Assembly: GCA_964519515.1 (NCBI GenBank)
Contig: CAZFIJ010000028.1
Coordinates: 1-17,010, forward strand
DNA: 17,010 bases
Source: Korarchaeum sp964519515
GTDB lineage: Archaea; Korarchaeota; Korarchaeia; Korarchaeales; Korarchaeaceae
Direction of reading: 5' to 3'
Shown piece by piece: positions 7,451 through 14,226 of this stretch (position 1 is its first letter; each line of letters starts with the position of its first letter). The notes below the pieces were generated by a model, which saw only the letters and a program-made list of their open reading frames with translations, ran no database searches and was not told the origin of the DNA. The position numbers and the translations under genes are program-made.

Positions 7451-8195
7451 ATGAGAATAGAGGAAGTAGCTAGGGGACTTCCACCCACTAGGAAGATCTA
7501 TCTGGCGGATCCTTACGCGAAGAGGTGCGATAGTAAGATTTTGAGAGTCGTGAAGGAGAAGGGGAGTTATTATTACGTAGTCCCAGACTCATCCATATTC
7601 CATCCCCTCGGAGGAGGGCAGCCGAGCGATCAGGGTTGGATCCGCGGGAAGGAATTCGAAGCTGAAGTGAAGAAAGTCCTTGAGAACGATGATGTAATCA
7701 TAATCTACTGTAAGTTGATAGGAGGGTCTTTAGAAGAAGTTGTAGAGCAGGAATTAGACTGGGAGAAGCGATACCTGGTAATGAGATTGCACACAGCTGG
7801 TCACGTGATAGATAGAGCGATAGCAGATCTCTTAGGAGGGGCTGAGACGCTAGGAGCTTTCCACGGCCCTCCGAGGGCTTACGTCGATTATAAAGCTCAT
7901 GTGACTGAGGACCTCCTGCCCGAGATAGAGAGCTGCGAATGAGCTCTTGGGGGAGAGGGAAGTGATAGTGAGGGAAGTAGCCTCAGAGGACCTTGAGAAC
8001 GCTATATACGGAGCTCCTAATCTCGGTAGGCTCCCTAAAGCTGAGAGGTACAGGATAGTGGAGATAGAGGGGGTGAACGCGATGCCTTGCACTGGCACTC
8101 ACGTGAGGAACACAGCGGAAGTGGGGAGGATCTCCATAACTGGTATCGAGAGAATTGAGGGAGGGACCAGGATATACTACGGAGTGTCCCCGTGA
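7451..8195 (+). pseudogene. alaX: Alanyl-tRNA editing protein AlaX, one frameshift
   Basis: AlaX is a free-standing relative of the AlaRS editing domain that hydrolyses mischarged Ser- or Gly-tRNA(Ala). The N-terminal part (7451-7942) has RKIYLADPYAK and FHPLGGGQPSDQG, typical of the medium-size AlaX class, and LHTAGH (H114, H118) with the first two zinc ligands. The C-terminal part is in the next frame and carries MPCTGTHVRN, the remaining Cys and His zinc ligands. The first frame stops at TGA 7940-7942; sequence homologous to the family continues in the other frame as NELLGEREVIVREVASEDLE. A single missing base near 7937-7940 would restore about 247 residues, the normal AlaX-M length. Both halves are otherwise well conserved, so the lesion is recent, a sequencing error, or recoded. 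As written, the first product lacks half of its zinc site. Confidence 0.85.
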
Positions 8196-8459
8196 AAGCG
8201 AGTTAAGGCCTCTGAGGGTCATCGATAGATCACCAACTCTCTGAATATCCTCACTGACCTGATCACCGATAGTGAGGAGCGGAATCGGTGGGAGGGCGAG
8301 ATATGTGAAGAGGGGCTTGAGAGAGCAACTCAGTAGTGAGATGAGAGGGGATCCCGAGATATAAAAGCGAATTTAGGGATTCTAATAGGTTTGAACATCA
8401 CTATAGATACAAATAACTGAGGAGAAAGCCCATATCGATCTTCATAATCGCTCGCTGAA
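8196..8459. other. Intergenic stretch with alternative hairpins and an orphan TATA box
   Basis: CACCGAT (8264-8270) pairs with ATCGGTG (8284-8290). It competes with TCACT (8251-8255) pairing with AGTGA (8271-8275). These follow the AlaX stop and could act in 3' end formation. ATATAAAAG at about 8359-8367 (plus) is a good TATA match, yet no plus gene follows within 100 nt. No coding region is seen. Confidence 0.35.
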
Positions 8460-8957
8460 TTACTTTAAAATGGATCTCAATCTCTCCACAAATCTCTCGA
8501 CATCCCTGACCGAGAGCTCGACTTCCCTCGCCGACATCCAGTTCTCATAGGAGTTCTGGTGGAGAGCATTTGCAGTCCTCCAGAGATATCTCAGCTCCCT
8601 ATCACTCAACTTCTCAGCCAGTTCATCGGCGTACTCCCACAATTCCCTCCACAATTCCGCATGACTCCTGAGCTCCCTGCCCTCTCTCGCAGCTAAGGCT
8701 TTGAGTATTTGGGAAGCTGCACCCCATGCTTTCTCGGATGCTTGCACGTAATCCTTCCTCGCTAAGAGATCTTCAGCTTCCCTCAGGTACTTCTCACATA
8801 ACTCTAAGTGGAGCTCGACATCAGCTTCCGGATCCATATCGAGTTGTCTCAGGAGGACCTCGGCTATGTACTCCTCTAGAGATTTGCCCTCATTTTCTGC
8901 CATTCTCCTCACGTTCTCTATGAGCTTACTAGGCAGCGTTATCGTAACCGCGGACAT
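8460..8957 (-). CDS. Ribbon-helix-helix / PaREP1 (HEPN-like) fusion protein
   Basis: A 165-residue protein joining two modules. Residues 1-40 are a ribbon-helix-helix domain (MSAVTITLPSKLIENVRRMA, then SLEEYIAEVLLRQL). Residues 48-165 match the archaeal PaREP1 family of helical HEPN-superfamily proteins: LCEKYLREAEDLLARKDYVQ, ASEKAWGAASQILKALAA and RYLWRTANALHQNSYENW. The last contains R127-x5-H133, matching the RNase R-x4-6-H pattern of active HEPN proteins. I choose the ATG at 8957 over the one at 8984 because a TATA-like CTTTAAG (8984-8990) occupies the longer start, while GAGGGG lies 9 nt before 8957. A DNA-binding half and a toxin-like half in one chain suggests a self-contained toxin-antitoxin-like protein; that role is inference. 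Confidence 0.75.
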   Translation of the reverse strand: MSAVTITLPSKLIENVRRMAENEGKSLEEYIAEVLLRQLDMDPEADVELHLELCEKYLREAEDLLARKDYVQASEKAWGAASQILKALAAREGRELRSHAELWRELWEYADELAEKLSDRELRYLWRTANALHQNSYENWMSAREVELSVRDVERFVERLRSILK

Positions 8958-8983
8958 TTCTAGCATCCCCTCTAGCGCTCCCA

Positions 8984-8990
8984 CTTAAAG
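8984..8990 (-). promoter_or_regulatory. TATA-like element of the RHH/PaREP1 gene
   Basis: CTTTAAG centred about 30 nt upstream of the ATG at 8957. It is a weak TATA match but correctly placed. Confidence 0.35.
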
Positions 8991-9337
8991 TTTTCAGGAG
9001 TAGATAGTGAGCTTCGATCACTACCAGCAGATTAATGGATGCGAGGGCATCGCGAAATCTCTTAGAGTCCATCCTCTCACCGATTCCTACTATTTGAGAG
9101 AGCTCTATCGAATGCCGATTAAGCTCTATACTAGCATAACTCTGAAAGGGCATCCTTAACTCCTAGGAGAGTCTAGGAGTAACTCTGATCCCTCCTTAAA
9201 CATCTCAACGGGAGAGGTCTTTTCTCCGCGAAGTTGAGAGCTCTTCGAGAGAACATCTCGCGATTAAGAGGATCAATTCGATCTCTGAGCTAGGAAATTA
9301 GTGTAAGGGGTGCCTATACTAAGAAGAGCTCAGATAA
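8991..9337. other. Intergenic stretch with doubtful small frames
   Basis: On the minus strand an ATG-initiated frame from 9153 (stop at 8929) encodes 74 residues including RMDSKRFRDALASINLLVVI. Upstream in another frame EMFKEGSELLLDSPRS resembles the start of a PaREP1-type helix pair. Together these may be remains of a second helical protein beside the RHH/PaREP1 gene, but I cannot name a family. The 74-residue frame overlaps the next gene's 5' end and I do not call it. Confidence 0.25.
9159..9180. repeat. Inverted repeat, 8-bp arms
   Basis: ACTCCTAG (9159-9166) and CTAGGAGT (9173-9180) are perfect complements around a 6-nt spacer, 6 nt upstream of the doubtful ATG at 9153. It could be an operator or a hairpin. 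Confidence 0.4.
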
Positions 9338-9613
9338 CTATTCTCGACCTTCATCCCTCCTAGCTATCGATATGGGCTTCCCCTCTACGAGAGCTCTAGT
9401 TACCTTCTTCCTCCCGGATTCCAGGATCCTCCAGAATGTAGTCTTAGTGAGCCCCATCATGAGGGAAGCCTCCTCTATCGTCCTATTATCGAGGTGGATA
9501 AGCTTCATGGCCTCGAGCTCATGTTCATATAGTATGATCGCTTCATCGGATCGGTCGATTGAGTAATACCTGAAGTAGAACGGAGGCCTCCCTCTCCTCC
9601 TGCATCTCCTCAT
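9338..9613 (-). CDS. DUF134 (UPF0251) DNA-binding protein
   Basis: A 91-residue protein of the DUF134 family. The N-terminus MRRCRRRGRPPFYFRYYS gives the family's basic RRGRPP element. Residues 31-69 (HELEAMKLIHLDNRTIEEAS, then MMGLTKTTFWRILESGRKKV) form the sigma-70-region-4-like helix-turn-helix, and RALVEGKPISI is the usual end. Length is normal for the family; some relatives carry an extra C-terminal domain that is absent here. Members are presumed transcriptional regulators, sometimes near metal-cofactor genes; nothing of that kind is beside it. It follows proC on the same strand after 116 nt but has its own TATA-like GATTTAAAG at 9647-9655. Confidence 0.85.
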   Translation of the reverse strand: MRRCRRRGRPPFYFRYYSIDRSDEAIILYEHELEAMKLIHLDNRTIEEASLMMGLTKTTFWRILESGRKKVTRALVEGKPISIARRDEGRE

Positions 9614-9646
9614 AACGCTATCATCGAAGCCCCTCCATCCTCCACA

Positions 9647-9655
9647 GATTTAAAG
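9647..9655 (-). promoter_or_regulatory. TATA-like element of the DUF134 gene
   Basis: On the minus strand CTTTAAATC lies about 38 nt upstream of the ATG at 9613, leaving a leader of about 12 nt that contains part of a GGAGGGGC-rich stretch. Confidence 0.4.
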
Positions 9656-9729
9656 CTTTTTCGAGAGCAGTATCATCACCCATTGGATTAGGTAGCCCAA
9701 CCCTAAAAACTGAGGGAGTATTGACGATC

Positions 9730-10579
9730 TCAATCGCTCAAAGTCATCCTCAGTGTATGACGCTCGCCCTCCATATAAGCTCCTATCTCTTTAGCTCTAT
9801 CTGAAGCTCCCTTGATAGCGTATATTATCCCTGATTTTACCCTCATCTCTTCCATCACGCTTATGCCAGTTATAGTAGTCCCGCCCGGCGTAGTCACTAG
9901 ATCCCTCAATTGAGCTGGGTGCATCCCCGTCCCCTCTAACACTCTCACTGTCCCTTCCATCAGCCTCAAGAGCATCTTATACGCTAGCTCCCTGGGCATA
10001 CCAGCTGCTACAGCGCCTAAGAGCATTGCATCTATTATCTCACTTATCAAAGCGGGACCGCTCCCTATCAATGCTGTTATCGGGTCCATATACTCCTCAG
10101 GCACTCTGAAGACATCTCCTAACTTCCTGAATATCCTCTCAGCTACTTCCACGTCTGATTCTTTAGCGCTCCTCCCAGCGGATATCGCAGTTACAGAGGC
10201 TCCGATTATCGCGTTTATATTGGGCATCGCTCTCACTACTCTAGCCTTGGGGAACTCGCTCTCTAAGATTGATGTACTGACCCCAGCTAAGACTGAGATG
10301 ACTAACTTCCCCTCCAAGTGCTTAGAGAGGGGGAGGAGGTCTCTGAGATGGGAGGGCTTCACTGAGAGTATTATCACGTCAGCGATCCTACAAGCCATCG
10401 CATTATCCTTAGTCGCTATAGCTCCTATCCTCCTCACTCTCTCTATCGTCTCATCGCTCCTCCCAGTCCCTATGACGTTCCATTCATCCTTCAACGCTCT
10501 CAAAATAGCTGTACCTATCTTACCCGCTCCTATGACAGCTAGAGCCTGCTTACTCGGATCGAGGAACTGAATCGACCAT
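9730..10579 (-). CDS. proC: Pyrroline-5-carboxylate reductase with disrupted start
   Basis: This enzyme makes the last step of proline synthesis, NAD(P)H-dependent reduction of pyrroline-5-carboxylate. The Rossmann dinucleotide motif is ALAVIGAGKIGTAILRAL (from 10545). Further on are VKPSHLRDLLP, RAMPNINAIIGAS, the signature-region ALIGSGPALISEIIDAM and the highly conserved LVTTPGGTTITGI. The open frame has no ATG, GTG or TTG upstream of the Rossmann motif; the first, TTG at 10503, would delete it. A TATA box (10599-10608) places the transcription start almost exactly at an ATG at 10577-10579, but that ATG reads only nine codons (MVDSVPRSE) before TAA, one frame off the enzyme. I therefore give the span from that ATG, whose length is not a multiple of three. 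Explanations: one extra base near 10550-10578, +1 recoding, or a non-AUG start. Confidence 0.85.
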
Positions 10580-10598
10580 ATGCCTTCCGGAACTACCC

Positions 10599-10608
10599 AT
10601 ATATAAGC
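10599..10608 (-). promoter_or_regulatory. TATA box of proC
   Basis: On the minus strand GCTTATATAT-type sequence, about 25 nt upstream of the ATG at 10579. It is a strong TATA match with an adenine-rich TFB-side flank. Confidence 0.6.
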
Positions 10609-10630
10609 TTTACCCTCCGCTCAGATCGAG

Positions 10631-10639
10631 TTATTATTA
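10631..10639 (+). promoter_or_regulatory. TATA-like element of the phosphoesterase gene
   Basis: TTATTATTA centred about 24 nt upstream of the ATG at 10659. It lies back to back with the proC promoter in an 80-nt divergent region. Confidence 0.5.
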
Positions 10640-10658
10640 GCTCAAATCGAGTAAGCTC

Positions 10659-11012
10659 ATGCCCAGGTTCGTAGTGCAGGAGCATCACGCTAAGAGGTTG
10701 CATTGGGACTTGAGGCTCGAGATGGATAACGTGCTGAAATCTTGGGCGCTGCCCAAGGGAGTCCCTGAGAAGAAGGGGGTCAAGAGGTTAGCTATAGAGA
10801 CGGAGGATCACGATCTCTCTTACATAGATTTCGAGGGGAGGATACCTGAGGGTATGTACGGAGCTGGTGAAGTGAAGATATGGGACTCCGGTGAGTACGA
10901 TTTGCTAGAGAGAACTGAGAACAAGATAAAATTCTTAGCTAAGGGGAGGAAAATGAATGGAGAGTATGTACTTATAAAGACTAAATTAGGGTGGTTATTA
11001 ATGAAGGCTTGA
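10659..11012 (+). CDS. Stand-alone LigD-type 3'-phosphoesterase
   Basis: This 117-residue protein is the PE domain that in bacteria is fused to ligase and polymerase in LigD. It heals broken DNA ends by removing 3' ribonucleosides and 3' phosphates, needing a metal such as Mn. The family motifs are clear: H9, H15, D17 and R19 in QEHHAKRLHWDLRLE, then SWALPKGVP, H51 and Y55 in TEDHDLSYIDFEG, and IPEGMYGAGEVKIWDSGEY. These correspond to the catalytic and metal residues known for LigD PE. The length and N-terminus fit a complete minimal enzyme; from memory a near-identical-size archaeal enzyme from Candidatus Korarchaeum cryptofilum has been studied biochemically. No Ku or LigD ligase gene is in the window. 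It is divergent from proC and 62 nt before the ThiF-like gene. Confidence 0.93.
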   Translation: MPRFVVQEHHAKRLHWDLRLEMDNVLKSWALPKGVPEKKGVKRLAIETEDHDLSYIDFEGRIPEGMYGAGEVKIWDSGEYDLLERTENKIKFLAKGRKMNGEYVLIKTKLGWLLMKA

Positions 11013-11035
11013 CATCGCTCAAGGACTCACGCTGT

Positions 11036-11047
11036 AATTTAAAAAAT
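11036..11047 (+). promoter_or_regulatory. TATA-like element of the ThiF/MoeB gene
   Basis: AATTTAAAAAAT lies in the gap after the phosphoesterase gene, about 33 nt before the TTG at 11075, indicating separate transcription with a short leader. Confidence 0.45.
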
Positions 11048-11074
11048 ACGAGGCTTCAGCTAACTGGGGAGATC

Positions 11075-12121
11075 TTGTTAACAGAGTATGATATCGATCG
11101 CTACGCTAGGCAAATAGTACTTCGAGATATAGGTTTGATAGGTCAGGAGAGGCTTAAGAGCTCTAGAGTAGCGATCCTAGGGATGGGCGGGTTGGGGACG
11201 CCCGCAGCTCTTCTTTTAACGAGGATGGGCATCGGATTCCTCAGGATAGTCGATAGGGATATAGTCTCAGGGACAGATCTTCACAGGCAGGTCCTCTTCA
11301 ACCCAGATGACGTTGGACTGCCTAAGGTAGAAGTCGCTAAGGCTTCCCTAAATAAGATGAATCCTGATGTAGAGGTAGATGCTATCGCTACTCCCATCCT
11401 GGATGAGAATATAGATAAGCTCATAGAGGATGTCGATCTCGTCATAGATGGTTTGGACAATATAAGGACGCGTTACATAATCAATAGAGCAGCTTTAAGG
11501 AAGGGGAAACCTTACATATTCTCAGCGGCTGTCGAGATGTTCGGTGTCGTGAGCACGATAATCCCCGGAGAGACCCCCTGTCTAGAATGCTTCTACTCCG
11601 GGCTTCGGGATGAGTTCATGCCTAGATGTGCTACTGTTGGCGTCCACCCAAGCATCACGTTCCTCACATCTGCTATAGCTGTATCTGAAGCTACTAAGCT
11701 CATAGTGAGCGGGGAGCCGAGTTTGAAGGGCAAGCTCCTTTTCATCGATCTTAGAAGTATGGATTTCAACTTGTTGGAGCTGAAGAGAGATGAGAATTGT
11801 GGTGCATGCGGGAGAGGTTTAGCTACTGAGATAGAGCAACCATTAGTGGAGCTGGGGTGCGCGAGAGATGGTAAGAGCGTTTACTTCGTAAACAAGTTCA
11901 TAGATGGATTCAGCATGGATGAGGCAGTAGCGAGTATATCGAAGATAGGTTCGGTAATGAGGAGGGGGGATCAGTTCATCAAATTCAAGATAGATGAGTC
12001 AATTCAAGGGACGCTTTTCAAGAGCGGTTCTATGCTCATAGAGGTTAGCGGAATGGCTATGTTGGGTGAGAAGGAGGTAATCGGAATTTACGAGAGGATA
12101 TCGAACGTGAAGCTCTATTGA
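11075..12121 (+). CDS. E1-like ThiF/MoeB/HesA adenylyltransferase
   Basis: A 348-residue E1-like enzyme that would adenylate the C-terminal glycine of a ubiquitin-like sulfur carrier (MoaD, ThiS or SAMP). I start at TTG 11075 (MLTEYDIDRYARQI), where family homology begins and GGGGAGA precedes; the longer frame from 10991 overlaps the previous gene and its extra residues look non-coding. The ATP loop is ILGMGGLGTPAA (GMGGLG, residues 36-41), then VDRDIVSGTDLHRQ with the conserved Asp and Arg, and DGLDN (125-129). Zinc-binding CLEC (169-172) and CGAC (242-245) are present. C185 in RCATVGV sits where the transfer cysteine is expected. After residue about 252 comes a further 95-residue tail of unknown role, without a rhodanese motif, so it is not a MOCS3-type fusion. 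Confidence 0.88.
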   Translation: MLTEYDIDRYARQIVLRDIGLIGQERLKSSRVAILGMGGLGTPAALLLTRMGIGFLRIVDRDIVSGTDLHRQVLFNPDDVGLPKVEVAKASLNKMNPDVEVDAIATPILDENIDKLIEDVDLVIDGLDNIRTRYIINRAALRKGKPYIFSAAVEMFGVVSTIIPGETPCLECFYSGLRDEFMPRCATVGVHPSITFLTSAIAVSEATKLIVSGEPSLKGKLLFIDLRSMDFNLLELKRDENCGACGRGLATEIEQPLVELGCARDGKSVYFVNKFIDGFSMDEAVASISKIGSVMRRGDQFIKFKIDESIQGTLFKSGSMLIEVSGMAMLGEKEVIGIYERISNVKLY

Positions 12122-12146
12122 GACCGAGCTCCCTCCTATAATAAAC

Positions 12147-12152
12147 TTTTTT
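12147..12152 (+). terminator. T-rich terminator candidate after the ThiF/MoeB gene
   Basis: A run of six T, 25 nt after the stop codon, is the kind of sequence that ends archaeal transcripts. Confidence 0.35.
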
Positions 12153-12614
12153 GAGCTTCGTCTCGGGGATATAGTGAGCAGCTCTCTATTCGGAGACCCC
12201 TCCGAAGCTCTCTAGTCCTTTAGCAGGAGATGCTGGAAGCGATCGTTATGAACTCACTTTATTCGACTGGAAAGCATTTGACATCGCAAGATAGCATGAT
12301 GTACAAGACCATGAAGGCAGAGAAGAGACTTACAGTTGAATGAAATAGCTGTCGTTATGAGAGACTCAGAAGACCGGGAGCATTGCGAGGCCATAAGAAA
12401 GCTATATAGGCATTGATGAACTAGCTGGATCTTGGGAGATGTGTGAGGAGGAAGTAGAGATCGGAACAGCTATTAATGAGCTTAGAGAAAGATGGAATCT
12501 TACTGATTAAGCATTAGAATCTTGATAGACTTCCTCAGGGAGCTATGTCTTAACGGATTGGGATGATGGAAGCTGTGAATAACGGGATCCCTTCAAGAGC
12601 TTAGTTTTGAGTAG
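12153..12614. other. Intergenic stretch with short degenerate frames
   Basis: I see no intact gene. Short plus-strand stretches look protein-like but are interrupted: one near 12334-12414 reads EIAVVMRDSEDREHCEAIRK and stops. Another near 12450-12520 reads EVEIGTAINELRE, and in the next frame EKDGILLIKH. They may be remains of one or more small genes; no family is recognised. Confidence 0.3.
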
Positions 12615-13469
12615 TTAATCCGACCTCAGGATGCATTCAGATCTGAGCAAGCACTCTCGACACAATTTCCTCGAGCAATATAGCTTCTCATGGAGGTAGA
12701 ATGCTGTCTGGACCCATCCAGCTACTCTTCCTAATGATCCTGATGCTAGTCGCCTGATGCACTTCTCATTGGGGCAATCGTGACACTCATGCTTACTGCA
12801 CATACCCCGCTTCGGGAGCTCGAAATCCCAGAGCTCGAGCTTCCTGGCCATAGATATGAAGTGCCTGTCCACTGGGACTGATGTAGTATCGGCCATCCCG
12901 AAGAGGAGGAATGCGTCAGCTACCTTAGGTCCGCAGTACTTACACTCTATCATCTCCCTCCTAGTCGTCCAGACATCCTCACTGATAGCTGATGATAGAC
13001 AGGGGAATGACTCTCTGAGCCTCCTCAATTGATAGCTCCCAGCTACTTTTGGAGCTATTTCAACAGCTTCAAATGGATCTTCTGTGATCTCCCAGATCTT
13101 CCTAGACCACTTGATCACGTTCCCATGATAGTTAGTGGATTGAGAGAGGAAGATAGGGATCAAGATGTGGAGTGGGTCGTGAGGATCTACTGAGAGCCCT
13201 AGATTCGGATACTGCGCTCTGAGTGAATTCAAGAGCCACGGTAATTCAGTCTCCTCTGAATCCAAGATATCTATGAACCAAGCTCCGCTCCAGTATAAAG
13301 CTTCCTCGCATTCCGTCAGCAGGAATCTCCCCTCAACTCTCATCTTACATCCTTTCTTCCTTCCCACGACTTTCACATAAGTCTCGTTCGATCGATCAAA
13401 GATAGAGAGGACGAACGATGGGTAGAGGGTTAAGTCGAGGTCCACTGGCTTTATCTCTATCCTCTTCAA
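12615..13469 (-). CDS. OGG-like HhH DNA glycosylase with two cysteine clusters
   Basis: A 284-residue base-excision-repair glycosylase/lyase of the HhH-GPD superfamily. LIPIFLSQSTNYHGNVIKW (from about 103) is the start of the GPD domain. The hairpin and active site are ECKYCGPKVADAFLLFG with the Schiff-base Lys K182, and TSVPVDRHF with the catalytic Asp D201. The 'PKVADAxxL...VPVDxH' arrangement is closest to OGG1 (8-oxoguanine glycosylase). The N-terminal 100 residues could be the OGG1-type beta domain. Unusually, two four-cysteine motifs follow: C224-x4-C229-x2-C232-x4-C237 and, at the end, C265-x4-C270-x2-C273-x5-C279. The second resembles the EndoIII/MutY 4Fe-4S loop but with the first gap shortened. 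Start is a TTG. It lies 73 nt downstream of the coiled-coil protein gene, same strand. Substrate is inferred. Confidence 0.85.
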   Translation of the reverse strand: MKRIEIKPVDLDLTLYPSFVLSIFDRSNETYVKVVGRKKGCKMRVEGRFLLTECEEALYWSGAWFIDILDSEETELPWLLNSLRAQYPNLGLSVDPHDPLHILIPIFLSQSTNYHGNVIKWSRKIWEITEDPFEAVEIAPKVAGSYQLRRLRESFPCLSSAISEDVWTTRREMIECKYCGPKVADAFLLFGMADTTSVPVDRHFISMARKLELWDFELPKRGMCSKHECHDCPNEKCIRRLASGSLGRVAGWVQTAFYLHEKLYCSRKLCRECLLRSECILRSD

Positions 13470-13542
13470 ATTATCGCCCTCAGGTCAGCGTCCTATGATC
13501 CGTAATCGATGAGCAGATCCAGACATAGGTCTCGAGAGGATC

Positions 13543-14190
13543 TCACACTTTCGTGTATATCTCGATTCCGAATTCCTCAGCTGTCTTGAGGGCCCTCTCA
13601 TCAGCGTAAGGTGTCGCTATTATCATCCTATCAGCTCTCACTCCAGTCTTCCTACTGTAGAACTCTGCCTTCCTCCTGAAGATCAGGACATCAGATGCCC
13701 TCACGTGAGATGAGACCTCTATGAGCATTATCTTCCCATCTTTAACGGCTACATCCACTTCAATCTCACTCGGGTGCTCGTAAACGATACCTTCCTCATC
13801 TCTCTCAGTCCACCTCTCAACTTTGACGCCGAACTCCCTCTCGAGTATCCCCTTCAACCCCTCTCTGAATGCTTCCTCAGTCTGGATCCCCCATCTCGCA
13901 CCTAAAGCGGATATCCTCCTCTCTATGAGATCGAATCCCCTGATCATATCTTCCCTCAGTTTATTCATATCCTCTCTTAGCTTGTTCATATCTTCCCTAA
14001 GCTTGTTCATATCTTCCCTCAGTTTTACGAGCTGTTCTTCGTGTCTATCAAGCCTTCTGAGGATCTCCTCAAGACCGAGATATCCAGCTACCGTATATCT
14101 GAACTCTTCATCTTCCTTGAGAAGCTTGAGAAATCTCTGTTTGAGTTGCGAGTCACAGATTAGGGGCACCCTCCATCTCTGAGGTTTCAT
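13543..14190 (-). CDS. Coiled-coil protein with PD-(D/E)xK nuclease-like fold (DUF3782 type)
   Basis: A 215-residue protein of a type frequent in hyperthermophilic archaea. Residues 1-50 are helical. Residues 51-91 form a coiled coil with near-identical KLREDMN heptads. Residues 105-215 have the restriction-endonuclease-like pattern: E104-x-AFREGL helix, SEIEVDVAV (E144, D146) and IMLIEVSS (E158). The expected catalytic Lys after E158 is Ser (EVS instead of E-x-K), so it may be inactive or use a displaced residue. ATG 14190 gives the longest form; a GTG at 14169 has a TATA-like AATAAATAAG about 26 nt upstream and GGAGG directly before it, so the true start could be there. It could form an operon with the glycosylase 73 nt downstream. 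Confidence 0.7.
   Translation of the reverse strand: MKPQRWRVPLICDSQLKQRFLKLLKEDEEFRYTVAGYLGLEEILRRLDRHEEQLVKLREDMNKLREDMNKLREDMNKLREDMIRGFDLIERRISALGARWGIQTEEAFREGLKGILEREFGVKVERWTERDEEGIVYEHPSEIEVDVAVKDGKIMLIEVSSHVRASDVLIFRRKAEFYSRKTGVRADRMIIATPYADERALKTAEEFGIEIYTKV
13945..14028 (-). repeat. Four 21-bp tandem repeats encoding a heptad coiled coil
   Basis: Units 13945-13965, 13966-13986, 13987-14007 and 14008-14028 each begin CATATC and differ by a few bases. They encode LREDM-(N/I)-(K/R). The 21-bp period equals one heptad, so unit gain or loss changes coiled-coil length without breaking the frame. Confidence 0.85.
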
Positions 14191-14205
14191 CTTATTTATT
14201 CTTTT

Positions 14206-14226
14206 CTCAGGAGAGGAGCTCCTGAG
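14206..14226. repeat. Inverted repeat upstream of the coiled-coil protein gene
   Basis: CTCAGGAG (14206-14213) and CTCCTGAG (14219-14226) are perfect arms around a 5-nt spacer, 16 nt upstream of the ATG at 14190 and immediately upstream of its AT-rich element. It is a possible operator. Confidence 0.45.

Noticed and set aside
13823..14182. 119-residue plus-strand frame rich in SSLSLFI repeats
   Set aside because: It is the antisense reading of the tandem heptad repeats of the real minus-strand gene.
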